A stretch of DNA of 64,000 nucleotides, from positions 930,001 to 994,000 of the forward strand of contig NZ_CP192507.1 in the NCBI RefSeq assembly GCF_050613145.1, in the 5' to 3' direction. Shown piece after piece: positions 35,201-42,630 of the stretch (its first letter is position 1; every line of letters starts with the position of its first letter). The notes under the pieces are model-generated. The model had not been told where the DNA came from. It did not search any database and saw only the letters and a program-made list of their open reading frames with translations. This DNA is from Lysinibacillus_B sp050613145 (GTDB taxonomy: Bacteria > Bacillota > Bacilli > Bacillales_A > Planococcaceae). The position numbers were made by a program, and so were the translations under genes.

Positions 35201-35661
35201 TATTTGGCGATATTTCAGTGCTCGATACGCCGACATTTTTATACGGCTTAAAGCTAGGAGAAGAAATTGAGGTAGAAATCGAGAAAGGGAAAACGCTAAT
35301 TGTGAAGTTGGTGTCAATTGGTGAACCGCAACATGACGGTACGCGCGTTATTTACTTTGAGTTAAATGGTCAATCGCGTGAACTTGTGATTCAAGATATG
35401 ACAGTAGAGGTAGATGGCAGTATTGCATTAAAAGCAGATCCATCCAATCCAAATCAAATCGGTGCGACAATGCCTGGTACAGTACTAAAAGTTGTTGTAT
35501 CGAAAGGGAGTTCAGTAAAGCGTGGCGACCACTTGTTGATCACCGAAGCGATGAAGATGGAAACGACTGTACAAGCACCAAAAGATGGGATTGTCAAAGA
35601 AGTATATGCTTCAGCAGGAGATGCCATTTCTACAGGTGACTTATTAATTGAATTAACATAA
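32227..35661 (+). CDS. pycA: Pyruvate carboxylase
   Basis: A 1144-residue biotin enzyme that makes oxaloacetate from pyruvate, bicarbonate and ATP. Order of domains: biotin carboxylase (1-450; GGGGRGMRLV ATP loop and EVNPRIQVEHTITE), carboxyltransferase (530-800; TDTTFRDAHQSLLATRVR metal/active site), conserved PC domain, and biotinyl carrier (about 1075-1144) with the biotinylated Lys in EAMKMET. The full tetrameric type is present without breaks. GGGGTTGAGG precedes the ATG, 14 bases after ftsW. It supplies the anaplerotic step matching the PDH and oxidase genes around it. Confidence 0.98.
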   Translation: MTHIHKVLVANRGEIAIRIFRACTELKLKTVAIYSREDSGAFHRYKADEAYIVGVGKKPIDAYLDIEGILAIAKDAGVDAIHPGYGFLSENVEFARRCEEEGILFIGPTSKHLDMFGDKVKAREQAILADIPVIPGTDGPVASLEEVAAFGEAYGYPIMIKAALGGGGRGMRLVQTKEELASSYERAKSEAKAAFGSDEVYVEKAIIKPKHIEVQIIGDTAGNIVHLYERDCSIQRRHQKVVEIAPSNSISTQLRNQICDAAVKLMKNVGYVNAGTVEFLVAGDNFYFIEVNPRIQVEHTITEMITGVDIVHAQIKVAAGYTLHSPEINIPAQQEIPLFGYAIQSRVTTEDPKNDFMPDTGKLMVYRSSGGFGVRLDAGNGFQGAVVTPYYDSLLVKISTWGMTFNEAAAKMSRNLSEFRIRGVKTNIPFLENVVLHENFLTGTFDTSFIDSTPELFVFPVRKDRGTKLLSYIGNVTLNGFPGVEKQAKPIFTQPEQPKIDLLTPPPLGTKQILDERGADGLVEWIKAQEDVLLTDTTFRDAHQSLLATRVRSQDMFQIADATSRLMHNYFSLEMWGGATFDVAYRFLKEDPWARLEKLRQQVPNVLFQMLLRGANAVGYTNYPDNLIRAFIQESAASGIDVFRIFDSLNWIKGMEVAIDEVRNTGKIAEAAICYTGDILDDTRAKYTVQYYKEMARALENTGAHILAIKDMAGLLKPEAAYRLISELKEATSLPIHLHTHDTSGNGIYLYAKAIEAGVDIIDTALGSMAGLTSQPSANSLYYAMKGSERHVRADIASLEKLSYYWEDVRKYYVDFESGMNAPHSEIYVHEMPGGQYSNLQQQAKAVGLGDRWDEVKTMYSRVNMMFGDIVKVTPSSKVVGDMALFMVQNNLDEDNIDERGQTLDFPDSVIEFFQGYLGQPHSGFPEKLQQVVLKDREAITVRPGELLAPVDFEQLTRDLAEKIGRDVTNKDVLAYALYPKVFEEYAKTVDLFGDISVLDTPTFLYGLKLGEEIEVEIEKGKTLIVKLVSIGEPQHDGTRVIYFELNGQSRELVIQDMTVEVDGSIALKADPSNPNQIGATMPGTVLKVVVSKGSSVKRGDHLLITEAMKMETTVQAPKDGIVKEVYASAGDAISTGDLLIELT

Positions 35662-35702
35662 AAAATAAGAGTACGAGGTTTCAAACCTCGTACTCTTATT
35701 TT
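35660..35702. terminator. Bidirectional terminator, pycA / ctaA
   Basis: A near-perfect 19-bp stem with AAAATAAGAGTACGAGGTTT on the left and its complement on the right, with A and T tracts on both sides. It overlaps both stop codons. Confidence 0.93.
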
Positions 35703-36619
35703 AATTTTTCGTTTTGATTGCTGCGATAGACAAGTAAAATCATATAGCAGAACAAGCCAAATAGTAATGAAATAAACAAAGAGTGTAATAGTGATACAGT
35801 CAAATTCAATTTTGTTAAAACGACTAACATGCCGGCTAATACTTGTAGTATGACAATAATGAATGCGATAATCCAGCCCCAGTAAATCACACGTTGCTCT
35901 TTGTAGTTTTTCACGACATGGAGTGTAATGTACAGTATCCAAATAAAAATGAGTAATACAGCAAATCTGTGCCCCATTTGAACCCACTCATACATATTGT
36001 ATGGCAATGCAAATGGCTGATCGTTGCGACAGAATGGCCAATCTGGACAAACTAAGCTTGAGTCTGTATGGCGTACAAGTGCACCCGTATATACGACGAT
36101 ATAAGAGTAGATTGTAACCCCGATAATATGCCATTTTAATTTAGGTGCAATGAATACCTGATCTGCATCAAACTTTGTATCTACTTCAAATACTATTAAA
36201 GAAAGTAATAGCACGGCAGCAAATGAGATAAGAGAAATACCGAAGTGCAATGCTAAAATGAAATCCCCTTGCCCCCATAGTACTTGTGCAGCCCCAATCA
36301 GTGCTTGTGCAACAAGAAAGAAAATGGCGTTAAAGCCTAGAAACTTTACTTCTTTAATATGACCTAATTTGCGCCAAGTCCAAAAAACTAAAGCAACGAT
36401 GAAAATGGATACGGAACCTGTTACTAGTCGGTGTGAAAATTCAATTAATACTTCTGTTGTAATTTCTTTAGGAATAAGAGATCCGTTACAGTCCGGCCAA
36501 TTTCGTCCGCAACCTAAACCACTATCAGTTTTAGTAACGAGTGCCCCTCCTAAAAGGATCAGCAGCATGCCTAATGTTGCTGCTACAGCTAGCCATTTCA
36601 AATATTTACTATGTTGCAT
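35696..36619 (-). CDS. ctaA: Heme A synthase
   Basis: A 307-residue membrane protein with eight helices, converting heme O to heme A for the aa3/caa3 oxidases. The first half has LGGALVTKTDSGLGCGRNWP and EFSHRLVTG, the second GALVRHTDSSLVCPDWPFC and MGHRFAVL; the duplicated His ligands and the paired extracellular Cys residues are all present. The start at 36619 (MQHSKYLKWL) has AGGTGG 9 bases upstream and gives the normal length (B. subtilis 306); the open frame continues 42 codons further without support. It is divergent from ctaC, as in B. subtilis. Confidence 0.93.
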   Translation of the reverse strand: MQHSKYLKWLAVAATLGMLLILLGGALVTKTDSGLGCGRNWPDCNGSLIPKEITTEVLIEFSHRLVTGSVSIFIVALVFWTWRKLGHIKEVKFLGFNAIFFLVAQALIGAAQVLWGQGDFILALHFGISLISFAAVLLLSLIVFEVDTKFDADQVFIAPKLKWHIIGVTIYSYIVVYTGALVRHTDSSLVCPDWPFCRNDQPFALPYNMYEWVQMGHRFAVLLIFIWILYITLHVVKNYKEQRVIYWGWIIAFIIVILQVLAGMLVVLTKLNLTVSLLHSLFISLLFGLFCYMILLVYRSNQNEKLK

Positions 36620-37499
36620 TATAATGTGCCACCTACTTCTAATATCAACATCGCTCTTAAAAAGCGTCTCTAGTTTTAGATGATAGCGAATAAAGTAGCA
36701 AAAGACAACTTCTAACGAGAATCCGTTTTTAGATACGATTTCCATTTCACAAATTGTTCATAAATTCGTACCCTAACTTTCACAAATGATAGTAGAAAAT
36801 GGATTACTATATATATGTTGTTTTCTCGCGGATTCGCTTCATTCCGATTTCATGAAACTTTCACCGAAATTTCACCAAACGTCTAGAAATCATAGACAAA
36901 TTTCGATATAGTTAATGATAGCGGAATATGCTTACAAAAATGAAAGGAATGGTAACTTTTAGGAAAGTCTTATACTGAATTGGAAAAGTCATCAGATGTA
37001 AAGGAATTATTTGCATTTATAAAAGGTTGAAAGTGGCTATTCTAATTTAGTGGTACTTTTCACATTGAGTGGGATGTTTGTCTTTTAAACAAGTTCTCTA
37101 TTCATTTGCAGTATACATATTGAATATGGGATATTAGCCACTCATTCACGTGTTGCCGATTCTTAATTATTTGTAAGTGAAATTTTTTGATCTATGGCAT
37201 TACTTGGTGCCAGCATGTGAGGACTAGTTAGAGACATAATATTTGAGGCGTTCAGCTGAGAAAATTAAATGAATAGTTATTTCATAATTATTCAATGCTT
37301 GTATTGGAAAAGATCGAAATTAGACAAACTTTGTTCATGAACTAGATAGTCGGATGAAGTATGTACTATTAACACGATCTGTTCAATGATAAGCTAGTGT
37401 TAGGGATTCTTTCTTGGATGATAAGAATTCATATAGAACTAAACCATAGTCCTGGTTACACATGAAAATACAACAAAGAAAGAGAGGTTTTATTAAGCT
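36620..37499. other. 880-base gap between ctaA and ctaC
   Basis: In B. subtilis this divergent space holds ctaB (heme O synthase) in front of ctaC. Here no open frame above 60 codons exists. The segment from about 36959 contains what looks like the wreck of ctaB (separate entry). The 36620-36950 part presumably carries the divergent promoters, but no clean -35/-10 pair stands out. Confidence 0.7.
36959..37350 (+). pseudogene. ctaB: Probable ctaB (heme O synthase) relic
   Basis: After AAAGGA at 36943-36948, a frame from 36962 reads GKSYTELEKSSDVKELFAFI followed by KG and stops at 37028. The part VKELFAFIKG resembles the CtaB N-terminal segment just before GIVNSN. Further on, TCTAATTTAGTG, TACTTTT and GGGATGTTTGTC fit pieces of a following NSN-TTF-GM stretch in changed frames, and ATTGGAAAAGATCGAAATTAGAC near 37302-37325 resembles the NWYDRDID prenyl-diphosphate motif with substitutions and an in-frame stop. 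Many stops and gaps exclude a working gene. This is a by-eye comparison only; the downstream limit is approximate. Confidence 0.45.
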
Positions 37500-38564
37500 A
37501 TGATGAAAGGGCTTAAAAAATGGCGTCTATTCTCGCTGTTAGCAGTAATGACTGTATTCCTTTCAGCTTGTGGTGAAGAATATATTTCGACACTTACACC
37601 AGCTGGTCCAGTTGGTCAAGAACAGCTGAATATTTTATTACTTGCAACTGCGATTATGACGTTAGTAGTTGTCATTGTTTCTGTTATCTATTTACTTGCT
37701 TTCGTTAAGTTCCGCCGTTCAAAAGTAGGCGAAAATTATATGCCTAAACAAGTAGAAGGTAGCCATACTCTTGAAGTAATTTGGACAGTAATTCCAATTA
37801 TATTACTGTTAATCTTATCTGTTCCTACACTTACAGCTACTTATAAATTTGCAAATGTTGCTGCAATGGATGAAGTAGATGAAGAAGGAAATAAAACAGC
37901 ACTTACTGTAAACGTAACTGCAAAATTATATTGGTGGGAGTTCGAATACCCAGATTTAGGAATTATCACGGCGCAAGAGCTTGTTGTTCCAACTGGTGAA
38001 AAAGTGTACTTCAACCTAATCGCTGCTGACGTTAAGCACTCTTTCTGGATTCCAGCAGTCGGCGGTAAAATGGATACAAACGTAGATAACTTAAACAAAT
38101 TCTATTTACAATTCGACAAAGAGTCTGAAGGCTTAAAAGATGGCGTATTCTATGGTAAATGTGCTGAGCTTTGCGGTCCTTCACATGCTTTAATGGACTT
38201 CAAAGTTAAAACATTAGAGCCTGCTGCATTTGATGCATGGGTAGCTGCTATGAAAGCGACTGAAGGGAACACAGCGGATGCTAACTCAACAAATGCTGGG
38301 GAAGCTACATTCGCAAAAAGCTGTTTAGGCTGTCACGCAGTATCTGGTGTATCTGGTGCTGGTATGGGGCCAAACTTAACTACATTCGGTGACCGTAACC
38401 GCGTGGCTGGTTTCATGGATCACACTGTAGAAGAAACAACAAACTGGATTGTGGATCCAGAATTCTATAAGCCAGGTAACACAATGACTGGTAAATACAA
38501 TGTTTCAGAAGAAGAAGCAAAAGCTATTGCTGAGTACTTAATGACATTAAAAGTTGAAGATTAA
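37500..38564 (+). CDS. ctaC: Cytochrome c oxidase subunit II with fused cytochrome c (caa3)
   Basis: A 354-residue membrane-anchored subunit. A lipoprotein-type signal ends in LSAC; two membrane helices follow, then the CuA domain (residues about 130-250) with the copper site GKCAELCGPSHALMDF and a His upstream (VKHSFWIPAVGG). The C-terminal 90 residues are a c-type cytochrome with KSCLGCHAVS (CxxCH) and a Met ligand (NTMTGKY). This domain order defines caa3 oxidase. Tandem ATGs occur at 37500/37503, with GAGAGG 12 bases before, a rather long distance. First gene of ctaCDEF. Confidence 0.96.
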   Translation: MMKGLKKWRLFSLLAVMTVFLSACGEEYISTLTPAGPVGQEQLNILLLATAIMTLVVVIVSVIYLLAFVKFRRSKVGENYMPKQVEGSHTLEVIWTVIPIILLLILSVPTLTATYKFANVAAMDEVDEEGNKTALTVNVTAKLYWWEFEYPDLGIITAQELVVPTGEKVYFNLIAADVKHSFWIPAVGGKMDTNVDNLNKFYLQFDKESEGLKDGVFYGKCAELCGPSHALMDFKVKTLEPAAFDAWVAAMKATEGNTADANSTNAGEATFAKSCLGCHAVSGVSGAGMGPNLTTFGDRNRVAGFMDHTVEETTNWIVDPEFYKPGNTMTGKYNVSEEEAKAIAEYLMTLKVED

Positions 38565-38605
38565 TTTTTACACTTAGTATAGAAACTTTGAAGGAGGTTA
38601 AAGTT

Positions 38606-40537
38606 GTGAGCTCTGTGGCAAAGAAAAAGGGCTTAGGAGGACACATCTGGGAGTATTTAACGACTGTCGATCATAAAAAGATTGCCATTCTTTATTTAGT
38701 TGCTGGTACATTGTTCTTCGCAATCGCTGGTTTTGAAGCGCTACTTATGCGTATTCAATTAATGATTCCTAATAACGATTTCATTTCAGCGGGCCTATTT
38801 AACGAATTATTAACAATGCACGGTACGACGATGCTATTCTTAGCAGCGACACCGTTACTATTTGCATTTATGAATGCGATCGTTCCGCTTCAAATCGGGG
38901 CACGTGACGTAGCATTCCCATTCTTAAACTCACTAGGATTCTGGTTATTCTTCCTTGGTGCAGTATTCCTTCACCTATCATTCTTTATGGGTGGAGCTCC
39001 TGATGCAGGGTGGACTTCTTATGCATCATTATCTTTATATTCACCTGGTCATGGTATTGACTTCTATGTATTAGGTTTACAAATTTCTGGTGCGGGTACA
39101 TTAATTTCTGGTATCAACTTCATCGTAACGATTATTACGATGCGTGCACCTGGTATGACGTTCATGCGTATGCCACTATTCACTTGGACTTCACTAGTTT
39201 CAAGTACATTAATTTTATTCGCATTCCCTCCGTTAACAGTTGGTTTATTCTTAATGTTAGTGGACCGTATGTTCGGAGCTAACTTCTTCGATCATACAAT
39301 GGGTGGTAACACGATTGTTTGGGAGCACTTATTCTGGATCTTCGGTCACCCAGAAGTATATATCTTAGTATTACCTGCGTTCGGTTTATTCTCTGAAATT
39401 ATTCCGGTATTCGCTCGTAAACGTTTATTCGGATACTCTTCAATGGTATTCGCAACAATTTTAATCGGTTTCTTAGGGTTCATGGTATGGGCTCACCACA
39501 TGTTCACAACAGGTTTAGGTGCAACTGCCAACGCAATCTTCGCGGTAGCAACAATGGCAATCGCTGTACCAACTGGTATGAAAGTATTCAACTGGATCTT
39601 AACTATTTGGGGCGGATCTATTAAAGTTACAGTGCCAATGCTTTATGCACTTGGTTTCATCCCGTCATTCGTTGCGGGTGGTGTGACAGGGGTAATGCAG
39701 GCAACTGCTCCACTTGACTACCAATTACACGATTCTTACTTTATCGTAGCTCACTTCCACTACGTAATCGTAGGTGGTATCGTAACTGCGTTATTCGGTT
39801 CAGCGCACTTCTACTGGCCGATTATGTTTAACCGTACGTTAAATGAAAAACTAGGGGTACTTACTTTCTGGGTATTCTTCATTGGTTTCCACTTAACGTT
39901 CTTCTTACAGCATTTCTTAGGTTTAATGGGTATGCCACGTCGTGTATTCACATACATGGGCGATCAAGGTTGGGATTCATTCAACATGATTTCAACAGTT
40001 GGTGCATTAATGATGGGTGTTGGTGTAATCCTATTAGTAATTAACGTATTATTATCAATTAAATCAGCACCAGTTAACCGTCGTGACTACTGGGGCGATG
40101 GTCGTTCACTTGAATGGGCGCTTGAAACACCGCTTCCATTCTACAACTTCAAACAAACGCCACTTGTTCGTGGATACGATCCATACTGGATTGAAAAGGA
40201 AGAAGGCAACAAAGAGGGTATGGTTTATGCTGAGCCACTAGGCGATATTCATATGCCAAATAACTCAATTTTACCTTTATTAATGTCAATCGGTATGTTC
40301 ATCGCTGCATTCGGTGCTCTTTATAGTCCATGGGGTGACCAAGCGATCGCAGGTACTGCTGAAAGTGTTTCACCAGCTGCATCATTAGCATTAATGATCG
40401 GTGGTTTAGGTTTAACAGTTGCTTGTATGATTATTCGTTCATTTAAAGACGATTTAGGCTACCATGTGCATAAAGCAGAAGTGGAACAAATCGAGCGTGA
40501 ACTTGCTGAATACCGTGCTAAAGGGGGTAAAAAATAA
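38606..40537 (+). CDS. ctaD: Cytochrome c oxidase subunit I
   Basis: A 643-residue heme-copper oxidase catalytic subunit with 12 or more helices. The heme/CuB ligands are visible: MHGTTMLF for low-spin heme, the FGHPEVYILVLPAFG motif with the His-Tyr crosslink, WAHHMFTTG, and HFHYVIVGG for both hemes. The start is GTG at 38606 with AAGGAGG 8 bases before; the frame can be read from TTG 38588, which overlaps that site. It couples oxygen reduction to proton pumping. The stop overlaps the ctaE ATG (TAATG). Confidence 0.97.
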   Translation: MSSVAKKKGLGGHIWEYLTTVDHKKIAILYLVAGTLFFAIAGFEALLMRIQLMIPNNDFISAGLFNELLTMHGTTMLFLAATPLLFAFMNAIVPLQIGARDVAFPFLNSLGFWLFFLGAVFLHLSFFMGGAPDAGWTSYASLSLYSPGHGIDFYVLGLQISGAGTLISGINFIVTIITMRAPGMTFMRMPLFTWTSLVSSTLILFAFPPLTVGLFLMLVDRMFGANFFDHTMGGNTIVWEHLFWIFGHPEVYILVLPAFGLFSEIIPVFARKRLFGYSSMVFATILIGFLGFMVWAHHMFTTGLGATANAIFAVATMAIAVPTGMKVFNWILTIWGGSIKVTVPMLYALGFIPSFVAGGVTGVMQATAPLDYQLHDSYFIVAHFHYVIVGGIVTALFGSAHFYWPIMFNRTLNEKLGVLTFWVFFIGFHLTFFLQHFLGLMGMPRRVFTYMGDQGWDSFNMISTVGALMMGVGVILLVINVLLSIKSAPVNRRDYWGDGRSLEWALETPLPFYNFKQTPLVRGYDPYWIEKEEGNKEGMVYAEPLGDIHMPNNSILPLLMSIGMFIAAFGALYSPWGDQAIAGTAESVSPAASLALMIGGLGLTVACMIIRSFKDDLGYHVHKAEVEQIERELAEYRAKGGKK

Positions 40538-41163
40538 TGGATATCAATCATAAATTTACTCCACAAAGCTGGCCTCAGCACGCTGAGCAAGCGACTATGG
40601 AAGGTAAAAACAAATTCGTAGGTTTCTGGATTTTCCTTTCGTGTGAGGTTGTACTTTTCGCTTCATTATTTGCAACATACTTAGCGCTTAAAGACCAAGG
40701 TCCAGCTGGTATGGAGTTCTCTGCTAAAGGTCTTTATGAGTTACCATTAGCATTTATCATGACGATGTTATTATTAACATCTTCATTAACTTCTGTGTAC
40801 GCGATGTACCACATGAAAAACTATAACTTCAAAGGTGTTCAGACTTGGATGGCAATTACTGTTCTTTTAGGTCTTGGCTTCTTAGGGTTAGAAATTTATG
40901 AGTTCCAACACTATGTACACATTGGTTTTGGTTATACGCAATCAGCGTTCTCTTCAGCGTTCTTTACGCTTGTAGGTACGCACGGTTTACACGTTATCAT
41001 CGGTTTAGTTTGGATTACTGGTTTACTAATCCGTAATGCTAATCGTGGTCTTAACTTATACAACGCACCGAAGTACTTCGTAGCTTCACTTTACTGGCAC
41101 TTCATTGACGTTGTTTGGGTATTCATCTTTACAGTAGTTTACTTGATGGGAGTGTTAGGATAA
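40537..41163 (+). CDS. ctaE: Cytochrome c oxidase subunit III
   Basis: A 208-residue membrane protein with five helices. The conserved subunit III segments are GFWIFLSCEVVLFASLFATY, SAFFTLVGTHGLHVIIGLVW and ASLYWHFIDVVWVFIFTVVY. It stabilises the catalytic subunit. The ATG overlaps the ctaD stop by one base, after AAAGGGGG. Confidence 0.97.
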   Translation: MDINHKFTPQSWPQHAEQATMEGKNKFVGFWIFLSCEVVLFASLFATYLALKDQGPAGMEFSAKGLYELPLAFIMTMLLLTSSLTSVYAMYHMKNYNFKGVQTWMAITVLLGLGFLGLEIYEFQHYVHIGFGYTQSAFSSAFFTLVGTHGLHVIIGLVWITGLLIRNANRGLNLYNAPKYFVASLYWHFIDVVWVFIFTVVYLMGVLG

Positions 41164-41164
41164 T

Positions 41165-41506
41165 ATGGCACACGATACTCATTTTGAAACTCGTTCTCAG
41201 GCACAGTATGAATATGATCGCGCTCAAAATTCGAAAAAAATGCGTAAGCAAGTAACGCAATTCGCGATTATGATCCTGCTAACATTTGTTGCATTCTCAG
41301 CAGTTGTAGCAGACTTTGCTCCAAACTTCATTAAACCGTTAGTATTATTACTAGCAGGTATTCAAGTAGTACAACAGCTTTATTCTTTCATGCATATGGA
41401 AGAAAAAGATGCTCCGCACATGGGCGTTATTCAATTCTTCATGTGGGGCGGCGGATTTATCGCCTTTACGTTCTTCGTATGTTTCTTAACAATTATTTGG
41501 TGGTAA
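41165..41506 (+). CDS. ctaF: Cytochrome c oxidase subunit IV (CtaF)
   Basis: 113 residues with a charged N-terminus and three membrane helices (QFAIMILLTFVAFSAVVADF, KPLVLLLAGIQVVQQLYSFM, GFIAFTFFVCFLTIIWW), the caa3-type subunit IV. It starts one base after the ctaE stop and is the last gene of the operon, followed by a terminator. Confidence 0.93.
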   Translation: MAHDTHFETRSQAQYEYDRAQNSKKMRKQVTQFAIMILLTFVAFSAVVADFAPNFIKPLVLLLAGIQVVQQLYSFMHMEEKDAPHMGVIQFFMWGGGFIAFTFFVCFLTIIWW

Positions 41507-41516
41507 TTCATTAATG

Positions 41517-41553
41517 AAAACGTCTCTAGCAAATGCTAGAGGCGTTTTTTTAT
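41517..41553 (+). terminator. Terminator of ctaCDEF
   Basis: AAAACGTCTCTAGC pairs with GCTAGAGGCGTTTT with one mismatch, followed by a T-run. Confidence 0.9.
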
Positions 41554-41628
41554 GTGTTTAATCATATGCAATGTCGGTTAGTTCAAATACTCAAATAGAT
41601 AATTAATTAAAAAAATACAAAAACCTAG

Positions 41629-41656
41629 TTGACTAATAGGATATGTATAGTATACT
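41629..41656 (+). promoter_or_regulatory. Promoter of the sulfate assimilation operon
   Basis: TTGACT (41629-41634), 16 bases, TATACT (41651-41656). The leader to the cysH start would be about 145 bases and contains a terminator. Confidence 0.65.
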
Positions 41657-41692
41657 TCATTATAAGAGTATTCGTTAAGTGAAAAAATGAAT

Positions 41693-41785
41693 CTCTATTT
41701 AAATGGATGAACTGAAAATAGAGCTGACTAGTCAACTAGAGGCGCTTTAATGCAGGCTTTGGCCATGCATTAGAGCGCCTTTTTA
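41693..41785 (+). promoter_or_regulatory. cysH leader with upstream stem and internal terminator
   Basis: CTCTATTT (41693-41700) pairs with AAATAGAG (41716-41723). A 15-bp stem follows, AGGCGCTTTAATGCA (41740-41754) with TGCATTAGAGCGCCT (41766-41780), directly followed by T5. This is a terminator between the promoter and cysH, 22 bases before the start codon, so expression must depend on readthrough or antitermination. The conserved core of the SAM-I riboswitch, which controls cysH in B. subtilis, is not seen. Confidence 0.65.
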
Positions 41786-41806
41786 TTTTAGTAGGGGGGA
41801 AATGGA

Positions 41807-42508
41807 TTGCTAACTTATGATAATTGGCGAAAGCCGGAGATTGAATTTGAACAAGACGAAACGTATAAAGGGGCATTACAAGTTCTGAAATGGGCTTATG
41901 AACATTATAAAGAGGAAATTGTCTATGCATGTAGCTTCGGGATTGAGGGGATTGTACTAATCGACTTAATTTCGAAAGTAAAGCCAGATGCACAAATTGT
42001 TTTTTTAGATACGGACGTCCACTTTAAAGAAACATATGAAACGATTGAGCGTGTGAAGGAAAAATATCCACAGTTGCAAATTGACATGAAAAAGCCAGCA
42101 TTATCACTTGAAGAACAGGCAGAAAAATATGGTGCTGCACTTTGGGAAAGAGAGCCGAATCAGTGCTGTCATATTCGTAAATTAGTGCCTTTAAATGAAA
42201 CGTTAACAGCTTCGAAGGCTTGGATTTCCGGTTTGCGCCGTGAGCAATCTGAGACACGTGCAAATGTAGAATTCATTAATTTAGATCAACGCTTTAAATC
42301 CGTTAAAGTATGTCCACTTATTTATTGGACATGGAAAGATATATGGCGATATGTGTCAAAGCACAATTTACCATACAATCCGCTTCACGATAAAGGGTAT
42401 CCAAGCATTGGCTGTGAAACATGTACGAAGCCTGCTTTCACGGTGGAAGACTTGCGGTCAGGTCGTTGGGCAGGTAGTAGGAAAATGGAGTGCGGCTTGC
42501 ACGGATAA
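41807..42508 (+). CDS. cysH: Adenylyl-sulfate (APS) reductase
   Basis: A 233-residue thioredoxin-dependent reductase that turns APS (or PAPS) into sulfite. The four Cys of a [4Fe-4S] cluster are present as NQCCHIRK and GCETC, the mark of the APS-using type, and the catalytic C-terminal ECGLH is intact. CSFGIEGIVL near the start is the nucleotide loop. The start is TTG at 41807, 7 bases after GGGGGG; an overlapping ATG at 41801 is out of frame. The stop codon TAA lies within the end of repeat B copy 2, so that element separates cysH from cysP. Confidence 0.93.
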   Translation: MLTYDNWRKPEIEFEQDETYKGALQVLKWAYEHYKEEIVYACSFGIEGIVLIDLISKVKPDAQIVFLDTDVHFKETYETIERVKEKYPQLQIDMKKPALSLEEQAEKYGAALWEREPNQCCHIRKLVPLNETLTASKAWISGLRREQSETRANVEFINLDQRFKSVKVCPLIYWTWKDIWRYVSKHNLPYNPLHDKGYPSIGCETCTKPAFTVEDLRSGRWAGSRKMECGLHG

Positions 42509-42619
42509 AGTGAAACTTCAATCAGTGGGGTTTTACGGGCAGTTGATCTCCCACCTATGCTTCTCGATTTTCTTTAAGCCTTGAGGTGGGCGTCTTAATG
42601 CCCGTTAATGCGGGATAAA
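42505..42619 (-). repeat. Palindromic repeat B, copy 2, inside the cys operon
   Basis: Read on the minus strand it starts TTTATCCCGCATTAACGGGC and ends GAAGTTTCACTTTAT, the same ends as the 2011-2231 copy but without its ~100-base internal part. CCCACCT/AGGTGGG and CGGGCA/TGCCCG form nested stems. It begins in the cysH stop codon and ends 12 bases before the cysP ATG. Confidence 0.8.
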
Positions 42620-42630
42620 GGGGGACTTAC

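Noticed and set aside
35454..35987. 177-codon minus frame over the pycA 3' end and ctaA 3' end
   Set aside because: Crosses the terminator and runs antisense to the conserved biotinyl domain; not a gene.
36707..36745. Longer ctaA starting at 36745
   Set aside because: The extra 42 codons have no ribosome binding site near the start and exceed the family length; ATG 36619 with AGGTGG fits.
41660..41800. S-box (SAM-I riboswitch) expected in front of cysH
   Set aside because: The conserved core blocks of SAM-I are not present in the ~145-base leader; only two hairpins are.
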